A program made the position numbers and the translations under genes. A stretch of DNA of 64,000 nt from Torreya grandis (Eukaryota; Streptophyta; Pinopsida; Cupressales; Taxaceae). This document shows positions 11,387-22,934 of the stretch, piece after piece (position 1 is the stretch's first letter; each line of letters begins with the position of its first letter). The DNA is taken from NCBI GenBank assembly GCA_037957365.1, contig JARHVA010008355.1:124001-188000 (forward strand), given 5' to 3'. The notes beneath the pieces are model-generated. The model was not told where the DNA came from, ran no database searches, and saw only the letters and a list, made by a program, of their open reading frames with translations.

Positions 11387-12640
11387 TGTAATATCCCCTA
11401 TTTCCCTTGAATTTTGAAACTAGATATTTTGAATTGCTTTTCTATGTATTCTAATTTTTTGGGTGTTTTATGCATGTAATAAGAAAAATTGTAAGTTTTG
11501 TAGAATAATTCTAGATAAATACATAAACCACAATATAATCTCTCAACTGTCAAATCAAAGATCTTATTACTCATCCAGATGATTACAATAAAAGTCCTCT
11601 GTCATGCAAATAAAGAATATTAAAATATAGTCTTAAAAACATGATTATCTTCTAGCAATCTAAAAAATACCCTAGATTTGTGTGGCTTAGGTTGTTGTGT
11701 CAATAACACAGTTGCCGATGTCAGTTACTATGCCACCATTGATCGATATACTGCCAACATTGGTCACTATCGATCGGCTACTCTACCATGTGTCTGTATG
11801 AAGTCGGCCAATGTCGGTCACTAGACTGTCGATGTCAGTCTCTGCACTTCCCTGCAGCCTACAACTGTTAATGATAGAATGGTATGGATTTGCACAGATC
11901 TGTATGGATTTCATATAGGAGCAAATAGAATCTAGTGTAGCCTGAATGCTAAACACCTGATTTGAAGATCTCTATCTGTATAATTTTCTAAATCAAAAAC
12001 TAATGAAATAAATACCTGTAAATCTCAATGACAACTTCTGTATGAAGCTATCCCTTGAATTGGTAATAGATCAGCTGATATCTCACAACCTCTGAATTGC
12101 ACACACTGAAGAGTGGATGTTCTCTAATGAAACTGGAATACTGGAAACCCTTGGCTCCTTCTTCTTAGAAAAAACTTAGCAAAATTCTTCAATATCAATA
12201 ATCAATAATCATAATCATATTGGCCTCTCTCCAATAAGAAACCCTTATATCTTCTAAAAAGTGTGCTTGCCCTAATTAGGGTTTCATAATGAAAATATGC
12301 TTAAAATAATTAATATTTAATTAAATCAATCAAATATTAATATTTCCCTCAATATATGTCTGATCCTCAAACTGACTGAAGCTGGTGAGTCAAGGAGTGA
12401 TTCTGCACATGACCATACCAAAACAAGGGTGCTCCGCTGCATGTCAAAAGTCCCTAAATAATAGGAGCTCAGGTAAACATGTCTGAAAAAGATTGAACAA
12501 AAGCCAACTAGAAAATTTTTTGCTAATCAAATCCAAGCCAAGCTCCATCATGACCCTCTATCCATCCTATCAACCTACGAGGGTCACATAATAGGCTAAT
12601 CATCAAGTCTGAAGATGTCAACCAAAAAGGGGACATGACA
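11387..12640 (-). repeat. G1 5' LTR
   Basis: Full-length partner of 7712-8965. Plus-strand start TGTAATATCCCC, end GGGGACATGACA. It keeps both terminal dinucleotides and borders the PBS. Confidence 0.9.
11690..11865 (-). repeat. Module of repeated GACATCGG-type motifs, shared with C1 (copy 2)
   Basis: Minus-strand reading gives GTGCAGAGACTGACATCG, then GACCGACATTGGCC, then AACTGACATCGGCAACTGTG and ACAACAACC. The C1 leader has the same succession (see 53975-54130). This copy is closer to C1 than the left LTR copy in its first part. Confidence 0.75.
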
Positions 12641-13334
12641 CTTCAAGAAAATAAACAAGGCAAAGGACAAAATGAAATCCTTTGGACAATTTGTCTAAAG
12701 GAATTCACCCAAAAAATAAAGCAAAGCCCGGTGGAAAGACAAGGCAAGGAAGATTTCCTTCAGATAAATTTCCTGAAGGAATTCCTTCAAACATTTTGTC
12801 CAAAGGAAATAAAGGATAAAGCCCACCAGAAGAAAGAAGCCTGAAGGCCATTTGAAGACCACTCGAAGGGTAGATACCCTTGTAGGGGGATCTTCCTGAC
12901 CTAAAGTGGATTATTTCTCAAGGCCCCAAAGGGCAGGTCCCCTCTGGGAAGGATCAAATGACAAAGCTAAAGGAATTATCTAGGAAAGTGACGTGCTCAT
13001 AGATGTCAAAGTTGCAACAATGAAATAGCCATTGATCCTTGTAGGTTTAAGTGCAGACCCAAATGCATTCAAAGGATTTAAGGCCAAGGCCAAAAGGAAT
13101 AAATGTTGAGAGGAGCGTAAAGAGCAGGAACAACTAGAAACATTTGCACATCATATATGTTTCTAGAAATAAACTGCTAGATGGATATTGAAAGATGCAA
13201 ACTTTCAATAGCGTGACCCATTTCTCTACATTGAGAAAAGTAAATGGGTAAATTCCCCTAAATTCCAGCATGCCTTCTTAACAAAAATCAATGCAACATG
13301 ATGTGTTACTATTCCCAAGTCCTTCTTGAAGAGG

Positions 13335-13344
13335 CTATATAAGG
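13335..13344 (+). promoter_or_regulatory. TATA-like box of S1
   Basis: CTATATAAGG, followed by a GGGACTCTC stretch, lies in the right third of S1. The sequence and position fit an LTR promoter with a transcription start about 30 bp downstream. No experiment supports it. Confidence 0.45.
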
Positions 13345-13952
13345 GACTCTCTTGTTATTGTGGATGGCTCTCTTTGATTATTAAAAAACAAAAACTCTGC
13401 CCAAATTGAAAGGCATTACTAAGATTTTGAGCTCAAATTGTTGATCATATTTTGTTATTGGAATAAGAAAGTGACTTTTCAGACTTTGTGCTGTGATATC
13501 TTTGTTGTTGGGGAAATTATTCTTATGTCTGTTTCCTTAATATATTTTCTTTTCCTTTAATTCAATAAGCAAAATTAGTGAAAGTAGTTAGAAAGGCATC
13601 CTGAAGCCAACTGTGGAAAGAATTTGTGCCCCCACAATTTCCTTTAGTGTGTTTTCTTTTTGTTTCTGTGTAAAGGACCTTGGGATGACTTTGTGCCCTC
13701 ATTGTCCTTCGTATCTCACTCTTGGGCAATTCAGGTGGAGACTTTGTGCTACATCTCAATTTGCTGGTTACTATGACCTTGGTTACATTTTGAAATTACT
13801 ACCAGAAAGATTCTTGTGTTTTGTTGAATGGTACTTTTGAAAGAAGAGGAGTGCTTTCTATCATTATCCCTAAGATTTCTCTTTTGATTTGCATGCATCA
13901 TCTCTGAAAAAAGAGAGATGGATGATTTATCCTACCCTTGATATTATTTTCT

Positions 13953-13955
<3 letters not shown>

Positions 13956-14014
<59 letters not shown>
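13956..14014. repeat. (TA)n microsatellite
   Basis: Almost perfect TA dinucleotide repeat of about 29 units near the right end of S1. An open frame through it (Ile-Tyr repeats) is not a gene. Confidence 0.95.
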
Positions 14015-14020
<6 letters not shown>

Positions 14021-14162
14021 GGAACCTCCCCTTAATGAGAGGAGAGATTATTCCCCCTTTGATCTGGTAAACCTACACATTTGGCTGACCAATCTTCCTA
14101 CTTTGGATGATCAGACCTATTTTGTTTATCAGTATACTGATCGACAAAATATTCAACCAACA

Positions 14163-14167
14163 CATTG
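14163..14167. repeat. Target-site duplication CATTG, right copy of S1
   Basis: Second copy of CATTG. The E2 LTR resumes directly after it with AAAGATAAAG, matching CAAGATAAAG at about 20519 in the uninterrupted 3' LTR. Confidence 0.9.
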
Positions 14168-15123
14168 AAAGATAAAGAATAGGATACTTATAATTATATC
14201 AATGGTGAATATTTGTTCAAAGTTTATAGGGATCACAAGATGAGGTCAAAGTGTCTAATTTTTAACATTTACACAGTGATCGTTGGCATTTGAATTTAAC
14301 AAAGGAAAAACTAGTGCTCAGTATTTTACTTATATCTTTTGAACTAGGATGAATTTAAAGGTGATGTAAAAATAAAATTTGAAGAAGACATCAAGTCACG
14401 TATAAAAAAATTATTTATAAGGAATTAATGTTCATACATTCAAATGTATTTAGATCCAAATTTTACTATGTGTTTGACCATATTCTTCAAGTTACCTGAG
14501 AAGGATAATTGAAGAGTTCTTGATAGTATTTTGATGTTTCAAGATGATGTAACTATTGGAGAGTGTTTTAGACTCCATGTATCCTATCTATATGAAATTT
14601 TGAGGTTTGAAAAGTACATATTTAGTGTGATCAAATGCTTAGAAGTTTACTATGTTTATTAAATGCACTGGTAGATTGAGTGACCATCTTGCAAAGGTAA
14701 GTTGAAGATGTTCTTAGTAGAGTTGAAGAATAAAATGAGAATGGATGTGTTGTATAAGTACCTAAATATTATGAGAATGGATTTTTGTCATATTTTTATC
14801 CTAATTAGATATAAAGAGTGAAAATAGGATAATTATATTTTGACTATATGTGACCAGTCTGAGTGGTCATTCTGAGAGATTTAAATTGAGTTCTTAGAAC
14901 TTGTGTTGAAGTGTATAAAGTAATGGAAGTGTAGCAGAGGTATTGAATATTTCACCCATGTGATATAATAATATGGATATGTGAAATATTTTATTATTTA
15001 CTTCAAAAGTTTGAGACTATGTTTTCTATGTATGAAGACATAAAGAGCAAGGAGACCTAATTGGTAGGTTTGTGTGTTGAGTTGGTATTCTAGATGGCAT
15101 GGAACCATGAGGGATTTAGAAAT

Positions 15124-16545
15124 AAGATATTGGAGATAGGTTTGATGTGTTATAATCATTGGTAAATGATGAAGGTGGTCCAAGTAGACTTACATTTAAT
15201 GGGTGAGTATGAAGGCCTAATGGTTTTAGGTCTCACCAAGACCCAATGATGGTTTGGGGCTAATGAGGTATTGACCAACCTAAAGAGTGTGTGGTTATTA
15301 AATATAACATGTATGATGACCTATTTAAAATTTGGTTCAAATATGTAAAGCATCTTGGCTGACCAAGATAGGTTAAAGGAAGATAGTGATATAAATACAA
15401 GATTTAATTGGACTAATTATGCTCGTTGTGAGTGTGCAGGTTCAAGCAAAGGAGAGAACCTTTGAAAGATAAGGTACAAGTCATTTAGGACCATTAGAGT
15501 GTGAAAAATATCAAACATTTTTATATAATAAAGTTTATGTAAGAGGAAATATAGGTCATTGGACCTAATGAGCCTAGAAGAGGCAGTTTGAGCCAGTAAG
15601 ATATTGGAGATAGGTTTGATGTGTTATAATCATTGGTAAATGATGAAGGTGGTCCAAGTAGACTCACATTTAATGTGTGAGTATGAAGGCCTAACGGTTT
15701 TAGGTCTCACCAAGACCCAATGATGGTTTGGGGCTAATGAGGTATTGACCAACCTAAAGAGTGTGTGGTTATTAAATATAACATGTATGATGACCTATTT
15801 AAAATTTGGTTCAAATATGTAAAGCATCTTTGCTGACCAAGATAGGTTAAAGGAAGATAGTGGTATAAATACAAGATTTAATTGGACTAATTATGCTCGT
15901 TGTGAGTGTGTAGGTTCAAGCAAAGGAGAGAACCTTTGAAAGATAAGGTACAGGTCATTTAGGACCATTAGAGTGTGAAAAATATCAAACATGTTTATAT
16001 AATAAAGTTTATGTAAGAGGAAATATAGGTCATTGGACCTAATGAGCCTAGAAGAGGCAGTTTGAGCCAGTAAGATATTAGAGATAGGTTTGATGTGTTA
16101 TAATCATTGGTAAATGATGAAGGTGGTCCAAGTAGACTCACATTTAATGTGTGAGTATGAAGGCCTAATTGTTTTAGGTCTCGCCAAGACCTAATGATGG
16201 TTTGGGGCTAATGAGGTATTGGCCAACCTAAAGAGTGTGTGGTTATTAAATGTAACATGTATGATGACCTATTTAAAATGTGGTTCAAATATGTAAAGCA
16301 TCTTGGCTGACAAAGATAGGTTAAAGGAAGATAGTGGTATAAATAAAAGATCTAATTGGACTAATTATGCTAGTTGTGAGTGTGTAGGTTCAAGCAAAGG
16401 AGAGAACCTTTGAAAGATAAGGTACATGTCATTTAGGACCATTAGAGTGCAAAAAATACCAAACATGTTTATATAATAAAGTTTATGTAAGAGGAAATAT
16501 AGGTCATTGGACCTAATGAGCCTAGAAGAGGCAATTTGAGCCAGT
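15124..16545 (+). repeat. Three tandem copies of a 474-bp unit inside the E2 5' LTR
   Basis: Units at 15124-15597, 15598-16071 and 16072-16545 are each exactly 474 bp and start AAGATATTGGAGATAGG (third copy AAGATATTAGAGATAGG). By hand alignment, unit 1 and unit 2 differ at about 8 positions, and unit 3 differs from unit 2 at about 18. The E2 LTRs differ far more from each other, so the amplification happened long after insertion, or the copies have been homogenised. The 3' LTR keeps only the first part of one unit (21470-21640). Confidence 0.95.
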
Positions 16546-17063
16546 TAACCCTAGAGGCAACTTAAGAGAGATTGGAGGTCAAGAGTACAAATAAAAGTGA
16601 TCATCATCAGTTAAAGAGTAAAAATAGGTGTTCAAGGTGATATATTTATGTATTTGAGTGGGTGATTAGTTACTTAGGTGGTTTATTCCTCCTTGTAAGG
16701 TAAATATTGCTAAAAGTCTAGTTGTTTGGGTGTTCAGCTAGATAGGGGTAGTAGCTCTTTGTGGGATTGGTGTATCAATAAACTAAGGGAAGGGCATTCC
16801 TTGATCAGTTGGTGCTAGTCTAAATTTTGGATATGTTTTTATATGATTGTAGTCCATCTTATAGGTTTCATTGGGTTTTATCCCCCAAAAGGGTTTTCTA
16901 AATATATGATGTGTTATGTGATGTATGCTTTGGATGTATATTCTTTCATGTTTATGTTACTTGATCAATTTTATGTATGCTAAGTGTTTAAGAGTTGGAA
17001 ATTGAATTGGATTATATAGCATCAATGATAAACCCCCCTCTTAGTGATTGTACCTCTAATAAT

Positions 17064-17074
17064 TGGTATCATAG
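17064..17074 (+). other. E2 primer-binding site
   Basis: TGGTATCATAG two bases after the LTR end is a one-base variant of the iMet-tRNA type site TGGTATCAGAG. Confidence 0.65.
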
Positions 17075-17124
17075 TAGGACCTTCTTTGCAAGTTTAGCCA
17101 CTTGAAGGTGATCCAAGGTAAAAT

Positions 17125-18711
17125 ATGGCTAAGTAATTGAATAAATAAAATCAAGATTTAAAGGCTCAAGTGGAGGTTACTTATGCATGTCTAAAATGAA
17201 GTGAAGAAAAGTGAAATTATCTCAAGGCACTTTTTGAGAAGTATAGAGGTAAGATGAGAGAGTATGATCAAGAAGAAGCTCAAAATAAAATCATGGCCTC
17301 AAACTTTAAGACTATTATAGATGAGTGCATCAAGCTCAATAAGGAGCTAGAATCCTTGAAATCAAGATCAAGATAAAAAGTTGATAAAGATAAGATCAAA
17401 ATTATTGAGGATCAATTAAGGGTTAAAAAGACAAATTTGAGTTCAAAAGAGGAAGAATGTAGACATCTCAAGACTCAGTTAGAAGAGATAAATGCTAAGT
17501 TGAGTTCAAAGCAAGGTGAGCATTATGAGTTGAAGTCCAATATTGATTATATAAAGATTATTGAATAACAAGCATGTATATTGAAGGATGACAAAGATAA
17601 CTAAGCTAAGAGGGATAAAGAGACTATCTAAGATCTTAGAATTTAATTAGAGGCTATAGATTCAAGTATAAGAGCTAAAGAGGATGAGAGTGTTCAATTG
17701 AATACCAAGATAGATTTATTTAAGGATGAGAATGAACAATTTTTTGTCTAGGTTAACAAGATTGAGAAAGATAAAGAGAGGTCATCTCAATACAAAAAGG
17801 ATACAAACACTAATATCAACAAGAAAAGATCCATCAGGTAGCCAAGTGCCATGAGGTATGAAAGATATTTTAATGGTCATTATTTTGTTTGTCATCTTGT
17901 TTGTCATAGGGCAAAAGACTATGTAAGAAGAAACAATCAGTCACAAACAGATTACTACCATATTCAAGCAAAAGGTATGGAAGATATTATTTGTTACAAT
18001 TATCATGGCATGGGACATATTGGTAGATTATACCCTAGAATGCATGGGAAAAAACTAACCCAAATATGAAGACCTAATACAATCAAGATTGAGGATAATG
18101 AACCTAAGATACAAGATCTTATTTGTTTATATTATAATCAAGTTAGTCATACTACAATATTTTGTACAAGAAAGATCTCAAATCATAAGAAGGAGCATGG
18201 AAATCCTTGTGTGCTCAAGAAAGGTTAATCTTTGGTATGGAATCCTAAGGAAGTTAAGACAATGAAAACTAATTTAGTTGAACTAAAAGATCAAGGTGGA
18301 CTATCTGCTAAAGCAAAAGAGGAATCAGAAATGAAGAAGGTTTAGGAAATCTAAGAGAATGTGTCATCTTTATAGAGAGAAAAGGAGAATCAAAAGTCAA
18401 TTTAAGTTGATCTCAAAGAGAAGGAAAAGGTGTTAGATGAAACTAGTTCTAAGGTAGGTATGAATTTAAGTGAACATCCTACTATTGTTGAGCATGTTTC
18501 ATGTAAAGAACATAAATTTTTAATGCCTAATGATGAGGTAATTTATTTAGATGAAAAGGTATGTCATGAATATTTTTTATCTCCATGTATTATCAATTCA
18601 TTCTTAAAAGAAAATGATAACATTGTATTGGATCAACATGTTGATTCTATTAAGCCTAAAAAGAAGAAGAATCACTATGTGTTAGATGACCAAGGAGGAG
18701 AAGGAATATGA
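17125..18711 (+). pseudogene. E2 gag-like protein: coiled coil plus zinc knuckles, broken
   Basis: One frame of 528 codons from ATG at 17125 to TGA at 18711, kept in phase but crossed by many stops. The first 240 residues are Lys/Glu-rich with heptad-like leucines (for example KLNKELESLKSRSR, EECRHLKTQLEEINAKL), consistent with a coiled coil. Next come three degenerate knuckle-like motifs: YFVCHLVCHRAKDY, CYNYHGMGHIGRLYP and CLYYNQVSHTTIFC. All lack one or more metal ligands. The C-terminal part (18430-18711) is acidic and ends in a Lys cluster (KPKKKKN). No known enzyme domain. The likely role is the nucleocapsid of a non-autonomous retrotransposon; family membership is inferred. Confidence 0.65.
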
Positions 18712-19616
18712 GGAGTTGTGGGAAACTCTTGGTTTCACATTGTTCTAGGACATTGTGGGTTAGGTTGTCTCTATCTAGGCTTTAGGGAGACACTTGATAG
18801 TAAGAAGAATCATGGTGGATGCTAGTTGAGCTTTGGTTGATGTTTTATGATTAGAAAGGTCATAATAAGATGTGTTGGTTTACTATGGAAGGACATGATA
18901 AGATATTTTCAGAAATAGTGATCCTAAAGTTAAAATTTTGATCAAATTTGAAGGATGGTCTAGTTGGTCAAATGGTGAAGAATAAAGATGTTGGTTCTGA
19001 AGGTCTACAAGAAGAGAATGGATTTCCATGTGTCTGATCAAGGATGACCTAGTTTATTGAGTATACTTGTTGAAGATGTCATGATCCAGGTGAAGCATGG
19101 AGTTATGGGGAGCTAACTCAGATAGTTTGAAAGGATTGAAGATGTGCATGATGTAAGGGGGAGCATATGTGAATATACTATAGTCATGATAGAAGTGTGA
19201 AGATGTTTGATATAGTTTTAAATTCAATAAGATTAATATGATGACTTGTTTAAACAAAGTCATGTGTTTTGACAAGGTATTGAGTCTTCATGCATGAGAA
19301 AAGAGAGCTGATGAGTTCTATATGTAGATAGGTCTAAGGATTAAAAAACCCAAGTTTAAATTGGTGTATGTTAAAGCATGACATAAGATGGAGCATGATT
19401 TTAGGGGGAGCTTTCTAATCTCTATGAGCTATTTGTGAGGTCCAAGGATCAGAGAAGTCCAAGTTTATATTGGTTCATGTCAAAGAATGAGCAATTGATT
19501 CATATGCTTGAAAGTTTGTAAGTATCCTGAGCATCTTAAATAATATTTGAATACATACATGATGTTAAGGAATGATTTCTGGCATATTGAGGAAGAAACC
19601 CTTTGTCATTAATGCC
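18712..19616 (+). other. E2 internal region after gag, non-coding
   Basis: About 0.9 kb between the end of the gag frame and the polypurine tract. No pol motif is seen in any frame. It contains two related stretches (about 19310-19420 and 19425-19500, sharing AAGGAT and AAGTTTA-ATTGGT phrases), which hint at an old internal duplication. Confidence 0.5.
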
Positions 19617-19700
19617 AAAGGGGGAGAAAGATAATAATGGAGTTAAAATGAGTATGAAGTAATTCTGAGGGTGTTTTTCCATCCATGATAAAGAGGGAAA
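19617..19700 (+). other. E2 polypurine tracts
   Basis: AAAGGGGGAGAAAG at 19617-19630 and AAGAGGGAAA at 19691-19700, the latter next to the 3' LTR start TGTTGAGAATGG at 19702. The adjacent one is the likelier primer. The distal one resembles the tract of SIRE-type copia elements. Confidence 0.6.
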
Positions 19701-19701
19701 T

Positions 19702-21644
19702 TGTTGAGAATGGTCATTGATGTTAGGTTGTCATTGGTGTCAAAGATAGCATGGTTCATAGTGAATTAATGACAAGTGATCATATTGATGGTTTGGTAAG
19801 TGTTTGAATTATTGAGGAAATTGATTGATGATATTTATGGTATGAACATGTTGTAGAGGCCCTATGGGATGTTATGAGTGCTTAGAATGCTTATGGAAGT
19901 GAACAAAATTCATTAGAATAGTCATATGAATGCGTAATCTCAAGTAATCATCTTGATAGATAGATATAAGTAAGTATATTGATGATGTCATATTTCACAT
20001 GTGTGAACATTTTATTTAAGTTTGATACATCGATGGATGCCCCTATGTGAGGAGATTGTATGGTTTAAATTTCAAGTCATAAGGTTGAGCGTAGAAAAAG
20101 TTTATTAAGTTACAAAGTTGGCATTTCAGGCATAAGTTTACTAAGTTCCTATACTTAGACAAATTTCAAAGAAGATATCTATGGTAAGCACTTAATTAGA
20201 TCAAAAATATAACATGAGCATTTAATCTAACCATATCAGGATCTGATAGTGGGATTATGATCATACAAAGATTTAATGATGAACATCTAATTTGACAAAT
20301 GAAGATCAAATAGTGAGCATGTGATTATGTAGTTAGACATCAATCATGTGTGTTAATTAAATAAGTAAAAGGATGCTCAGAATGCATGTATAATTACCAA
20401 GTGGCATAAATTCATTTATTGAATGATACAGGGTGTGCATAAGGCACACAAAACAACCAAGTGACATAATCATGAGAGCTTAGATCAAAGATCAATGATG
20501 AGCAATGCAAGATAAAGACCATGATACTTCTAAGGAGATAAATGGTGTGTATTTTTTAAAATTTTTTAGGGAGAATGTGATGAGGTTAAAGTGTTTGATG
20601 TGTAACATAAACACAGTGACCATTGGCATTTAAATTTAACAAAGGAAAAACTAGTGCTTAGTATTTTGCTTATATATTTTGATCTAAGATGAATTTAAAG
20701 GTGATGTAAAAAGAAAATTTGAAGAGGAATTCAAGAGACATCCATAGAAGTGATTTATAATGATTTAATGTTCATATAATCAAATATATTGAGCTCAAAA
20801 TTTAACTATGTTTTACCATGTTTTGCAAGTGACCTAAGAAGGATAATTGAATAGTTATTGATAGTATTTTGAAGTTTTAAGATTAATAATATATTGGAGA
20901 GTGTTTTAGACTCCATTTAGAACATTTTTATGAATTTTGGAGGTTTGACCAATCCATATTTAGTGTGAATAAAGGCTTAAAGTTGACTATGTTTGTTGAA
21001 TTCACTGGTAGATTGACTGACCATCTTACAGAGGAAAGTTAATGATGTTCTACGTAGAGTTAAAGAAGAAAATGAGTATGGAGATGTTTTATAAGTATGT
21101 AAGGATTATTAAAAGGAATTTTTTGTCATAGATTACCCTTTAATAGATATGGAGAATCAAAATAATATAACTATATTTTGATTATATGTGACCAGTCTAA
21201 GTGGTCATTCTGAGAGAGTTGAATTGAGTGCTTAGAACTTATGTTGAAGTGTCTAAATCACATGGAGGTATAAAATAGGTCTTAAAGGGTTAAACCATGT
21301 GATATAATCATATGGATATGTGAAATATTTTAGTAGTTTCTTCAGAAGTTTGAGATTATGGTTTATGTGTATGATGACCTAAAGAGCAAGGAGACCTAAT
21401 TGGTAGGTTCGTCTGTTGAGTTGGTGTTCTATATGGCATGGATTCATGAGGGAGTTATAAAGGGGCTTTTAGAGATAGGTTTGATGTGTTTAAAGAATTT
21501 ATAAATGATGAAGGTGGTCTAAGTAGTCTCACATGTAACATGTGAGTATGAAGGCCTTATTATTTTAGGTCTCACCAAGACCCAATGGTGGTTTGGGGTT
21601 AATGAGGTATTGGATAACCTAAGGAATGTGTGGTTATTACATGT
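19702..21644 (+). repeat. E2 3' LTR, truncated on the right
   Basis: Aligns with 5434-6240 plus 14168-about 15310. It provides the uninterrupted version of the S1 target site near 20515. Similarity to the 5' LTR stops at about 21636-21644, where the E3 LTR starts. About half of the LTR is missing. Confidence 0.8.
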
Positions 21645-22934
21645 TGTTGATACCCTTTTTTTGATACCTAGTGTATTACACCAAATCAGTAGATCTCATC
21701 ATGAGGTAATCATTAGTGAGGTTACTTTTTTTGTACTTCTGGTGCCGCTAGGAGGATCCCCATGGATACTACACCAATTGGCAAATAGTTGCTTAGCACC
21801 TCAGTTTGAAGGAGAATATAATTAAGTGATTTAATGTGGTGGTTTAAGGTTGTGGGTGTTATATTAGTGGAGCTAATAGAATAATTACCCCCAATAATAG
21901 CTCAACACCTAGCATGCACCCATTCGACCTAAAAAATATATATATTCCCCTACATATAAAAATAAGTGTGAAATTGAATAAGGGGACACAATATTAATGC
22001 AATGAAGCTCTACAAAAATTGATAATGTCATTGATATAGTTTGAGTTAGAATGAATATTAATAATAAATGCATTGTAATGCCCAAGCTTGCCTATGAGTT
22101 GTTGGGCATGTAGTAGTGTAAAAATGATATTATACTCTATTTTTATATAAAATATAATTTATTAATGAATTGTAACTTAATAGAAATGACATTACATATT
22201 TCCTTGGTTATTGATCCATTTCACATATCTTATCTCTATTGTATGGTTGTGACTTGATTTTTGTATGAATAATGATATAATTTTCATTTTAAAGGTATTG
22301 CGATGTAAGGGTTTACTCCAAGTCACTAATGGAATCATTGTTCCATGTAGTGACTTTGACATACTTATAAAATTGAATAAGTATTGGAACTAAAATGCAC
22401 CAAAACCCTAGTAATTGTTCATAGAGTGTTATCTTAGAGAATGATCACTTGAGCATAAACCATTCCCTTGATTTGACTAAGTGCATAAATGACTCTTAAC
22501 TCACCAGCCCTATAGCTTGTGCCATTAATAGATATAAATATCTAGACATGAACTTGCATCAAAAGATTTTTTACCTTAAAATTTGTGTAACTAGTCTAAT
22601 ACAGACTTGTGCCACCATGTTTGGGACTAGTTCCCTTGAATAGGCTTGCACCTCTTAATATTATTTAGAGTGGAACACACTGATATAATACCTAAGCCTA
22701 TTTCATACATGACTAAGTCCCATTGAAACTAAGGTTGTGCCATGTTTTAACTAGCCTAATGTGGGATTCAATCCCTTCAATGCTACACTATAGGTGAGTG
22801 CACAAGGCTTGCACCTTATGTGAAATTGATGCCAGTACAATAGTTATTTAAAATGTTGTGCAACATAGACTTTTACTATGCTTGCACCTAGCTATATCAA
22901 GTGTAGAATTGACTTGGATTGATTACTAAGTGCA
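21645..22934 (+). repeat. E3 5' LTR
   Basis: Starts TGTTGATACCC and aligns over its length with 51553-52841 (TGTTGGGCCCC...). Shared landmarks include TAGGAGGATCCCCATGGAT, ATTTCCTTGGTT and TTGATCCATTTCA. The end near 22934 (TAAGTGCA) is approximate, and no clear PBS follows. Confidence 0.75.

Larger units (their letters stand above)
7712..12640 (-). mobile_element. G1: non-autonomous Ty3/gypsy element (gag-protease only)
   Basis: Two 1254-bp direct repeats (7712-8965 and 11387-12640) are LTRs with TG/CA-type ends. On the minus strand, an iMet-type PBS lies next to the right LTR, a polypurine tract lies next to the left LTR, and one gag-protease frame lies between. The internal region is only 2421 bp, and RT, RNase H and integrase are missing. 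The flanks CTTTG (7707-7711) and CTTCA (12641-12645) look like a decayed 5-bp duplication. The LTRs differ by about 6% in the part compared. Confidence 0.9.
6241..14162 (+). mobile_element. S1: probable solo LTR (about 3 kb) with G1 nested in it
   Basis: The segment begins TGTTGTCCCC and ends CCAACA, with 5-bp duplications CATTG outside both ends. Without G1 it is about 2.99 kb and has no coding capacity that I recognise. It carries a TATA-like CTATATAAGG at 13335-13344 and repeat arrays in its first third, as expected for the U3 region of an LTR. A single LTR with duplications and no internal region is best explained as a solo LTR left by recombination. A TRIM or LARD without recognisable LTRs is the alternative. 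Orientation is taken from the TATA box. Confidence 0.7.
5434..17061 (+). repeat. E2 5' LTR (about 3.7 kb without its insertion)
   Basis: Positions 5434-6240 and 14168-17061 together align with the 3' LTR at 19702-21644. For example, the segment after 5441 (GGTCATTGATGTTAGG) matches 19711 onward, and 14231 onward matches 20579 onward. The split is explained exactly by the S1 insertion. The part after about 15300 has no partner, because the 3' LTR is truncated. The LTR ends just before the PBS at 17064. It includes a 474-bp tandem triplication. Confidence 0.75.
5434..21644 (+). mobile_element. E2: large LTR retrotransposon with gag only
   Basis: Two long related sequences, 5434-17061 (with a later insertion) and 19702-21644, flank a 2.6-kb internal region containing a PBS, one gag-like frame and polypurine tracts. 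No protease, integrase, RT or RNase H is visible, so this is a non-autonomous, LARD-like element. The PBS resembles the iMet type, and the purine tract in CCAAAGGGGGAGAAAG near the 3' end resembles those of SIRE-type copia elements. A copia origin is therefore my inference rather than shown. The two LTRs differ by roughly 15-20% by eye. The left side interrupts the E1 RNase H. The right side is lost at E3. Confidence 0.75.

Noticed and set aside
12635..12844. Lys/Glu-rich 69-codon frame at the right border of G1
   Set aside because: It starts inside the G1 LTR and runs across the insertion junction into S1, so it cannot be an ancestral gene.
13938..14168. Open frame with an Ile-Tyr repeat
   Set aside because: It is the translation of a (TA)n microsatellite in S1, with no further coding evidence.
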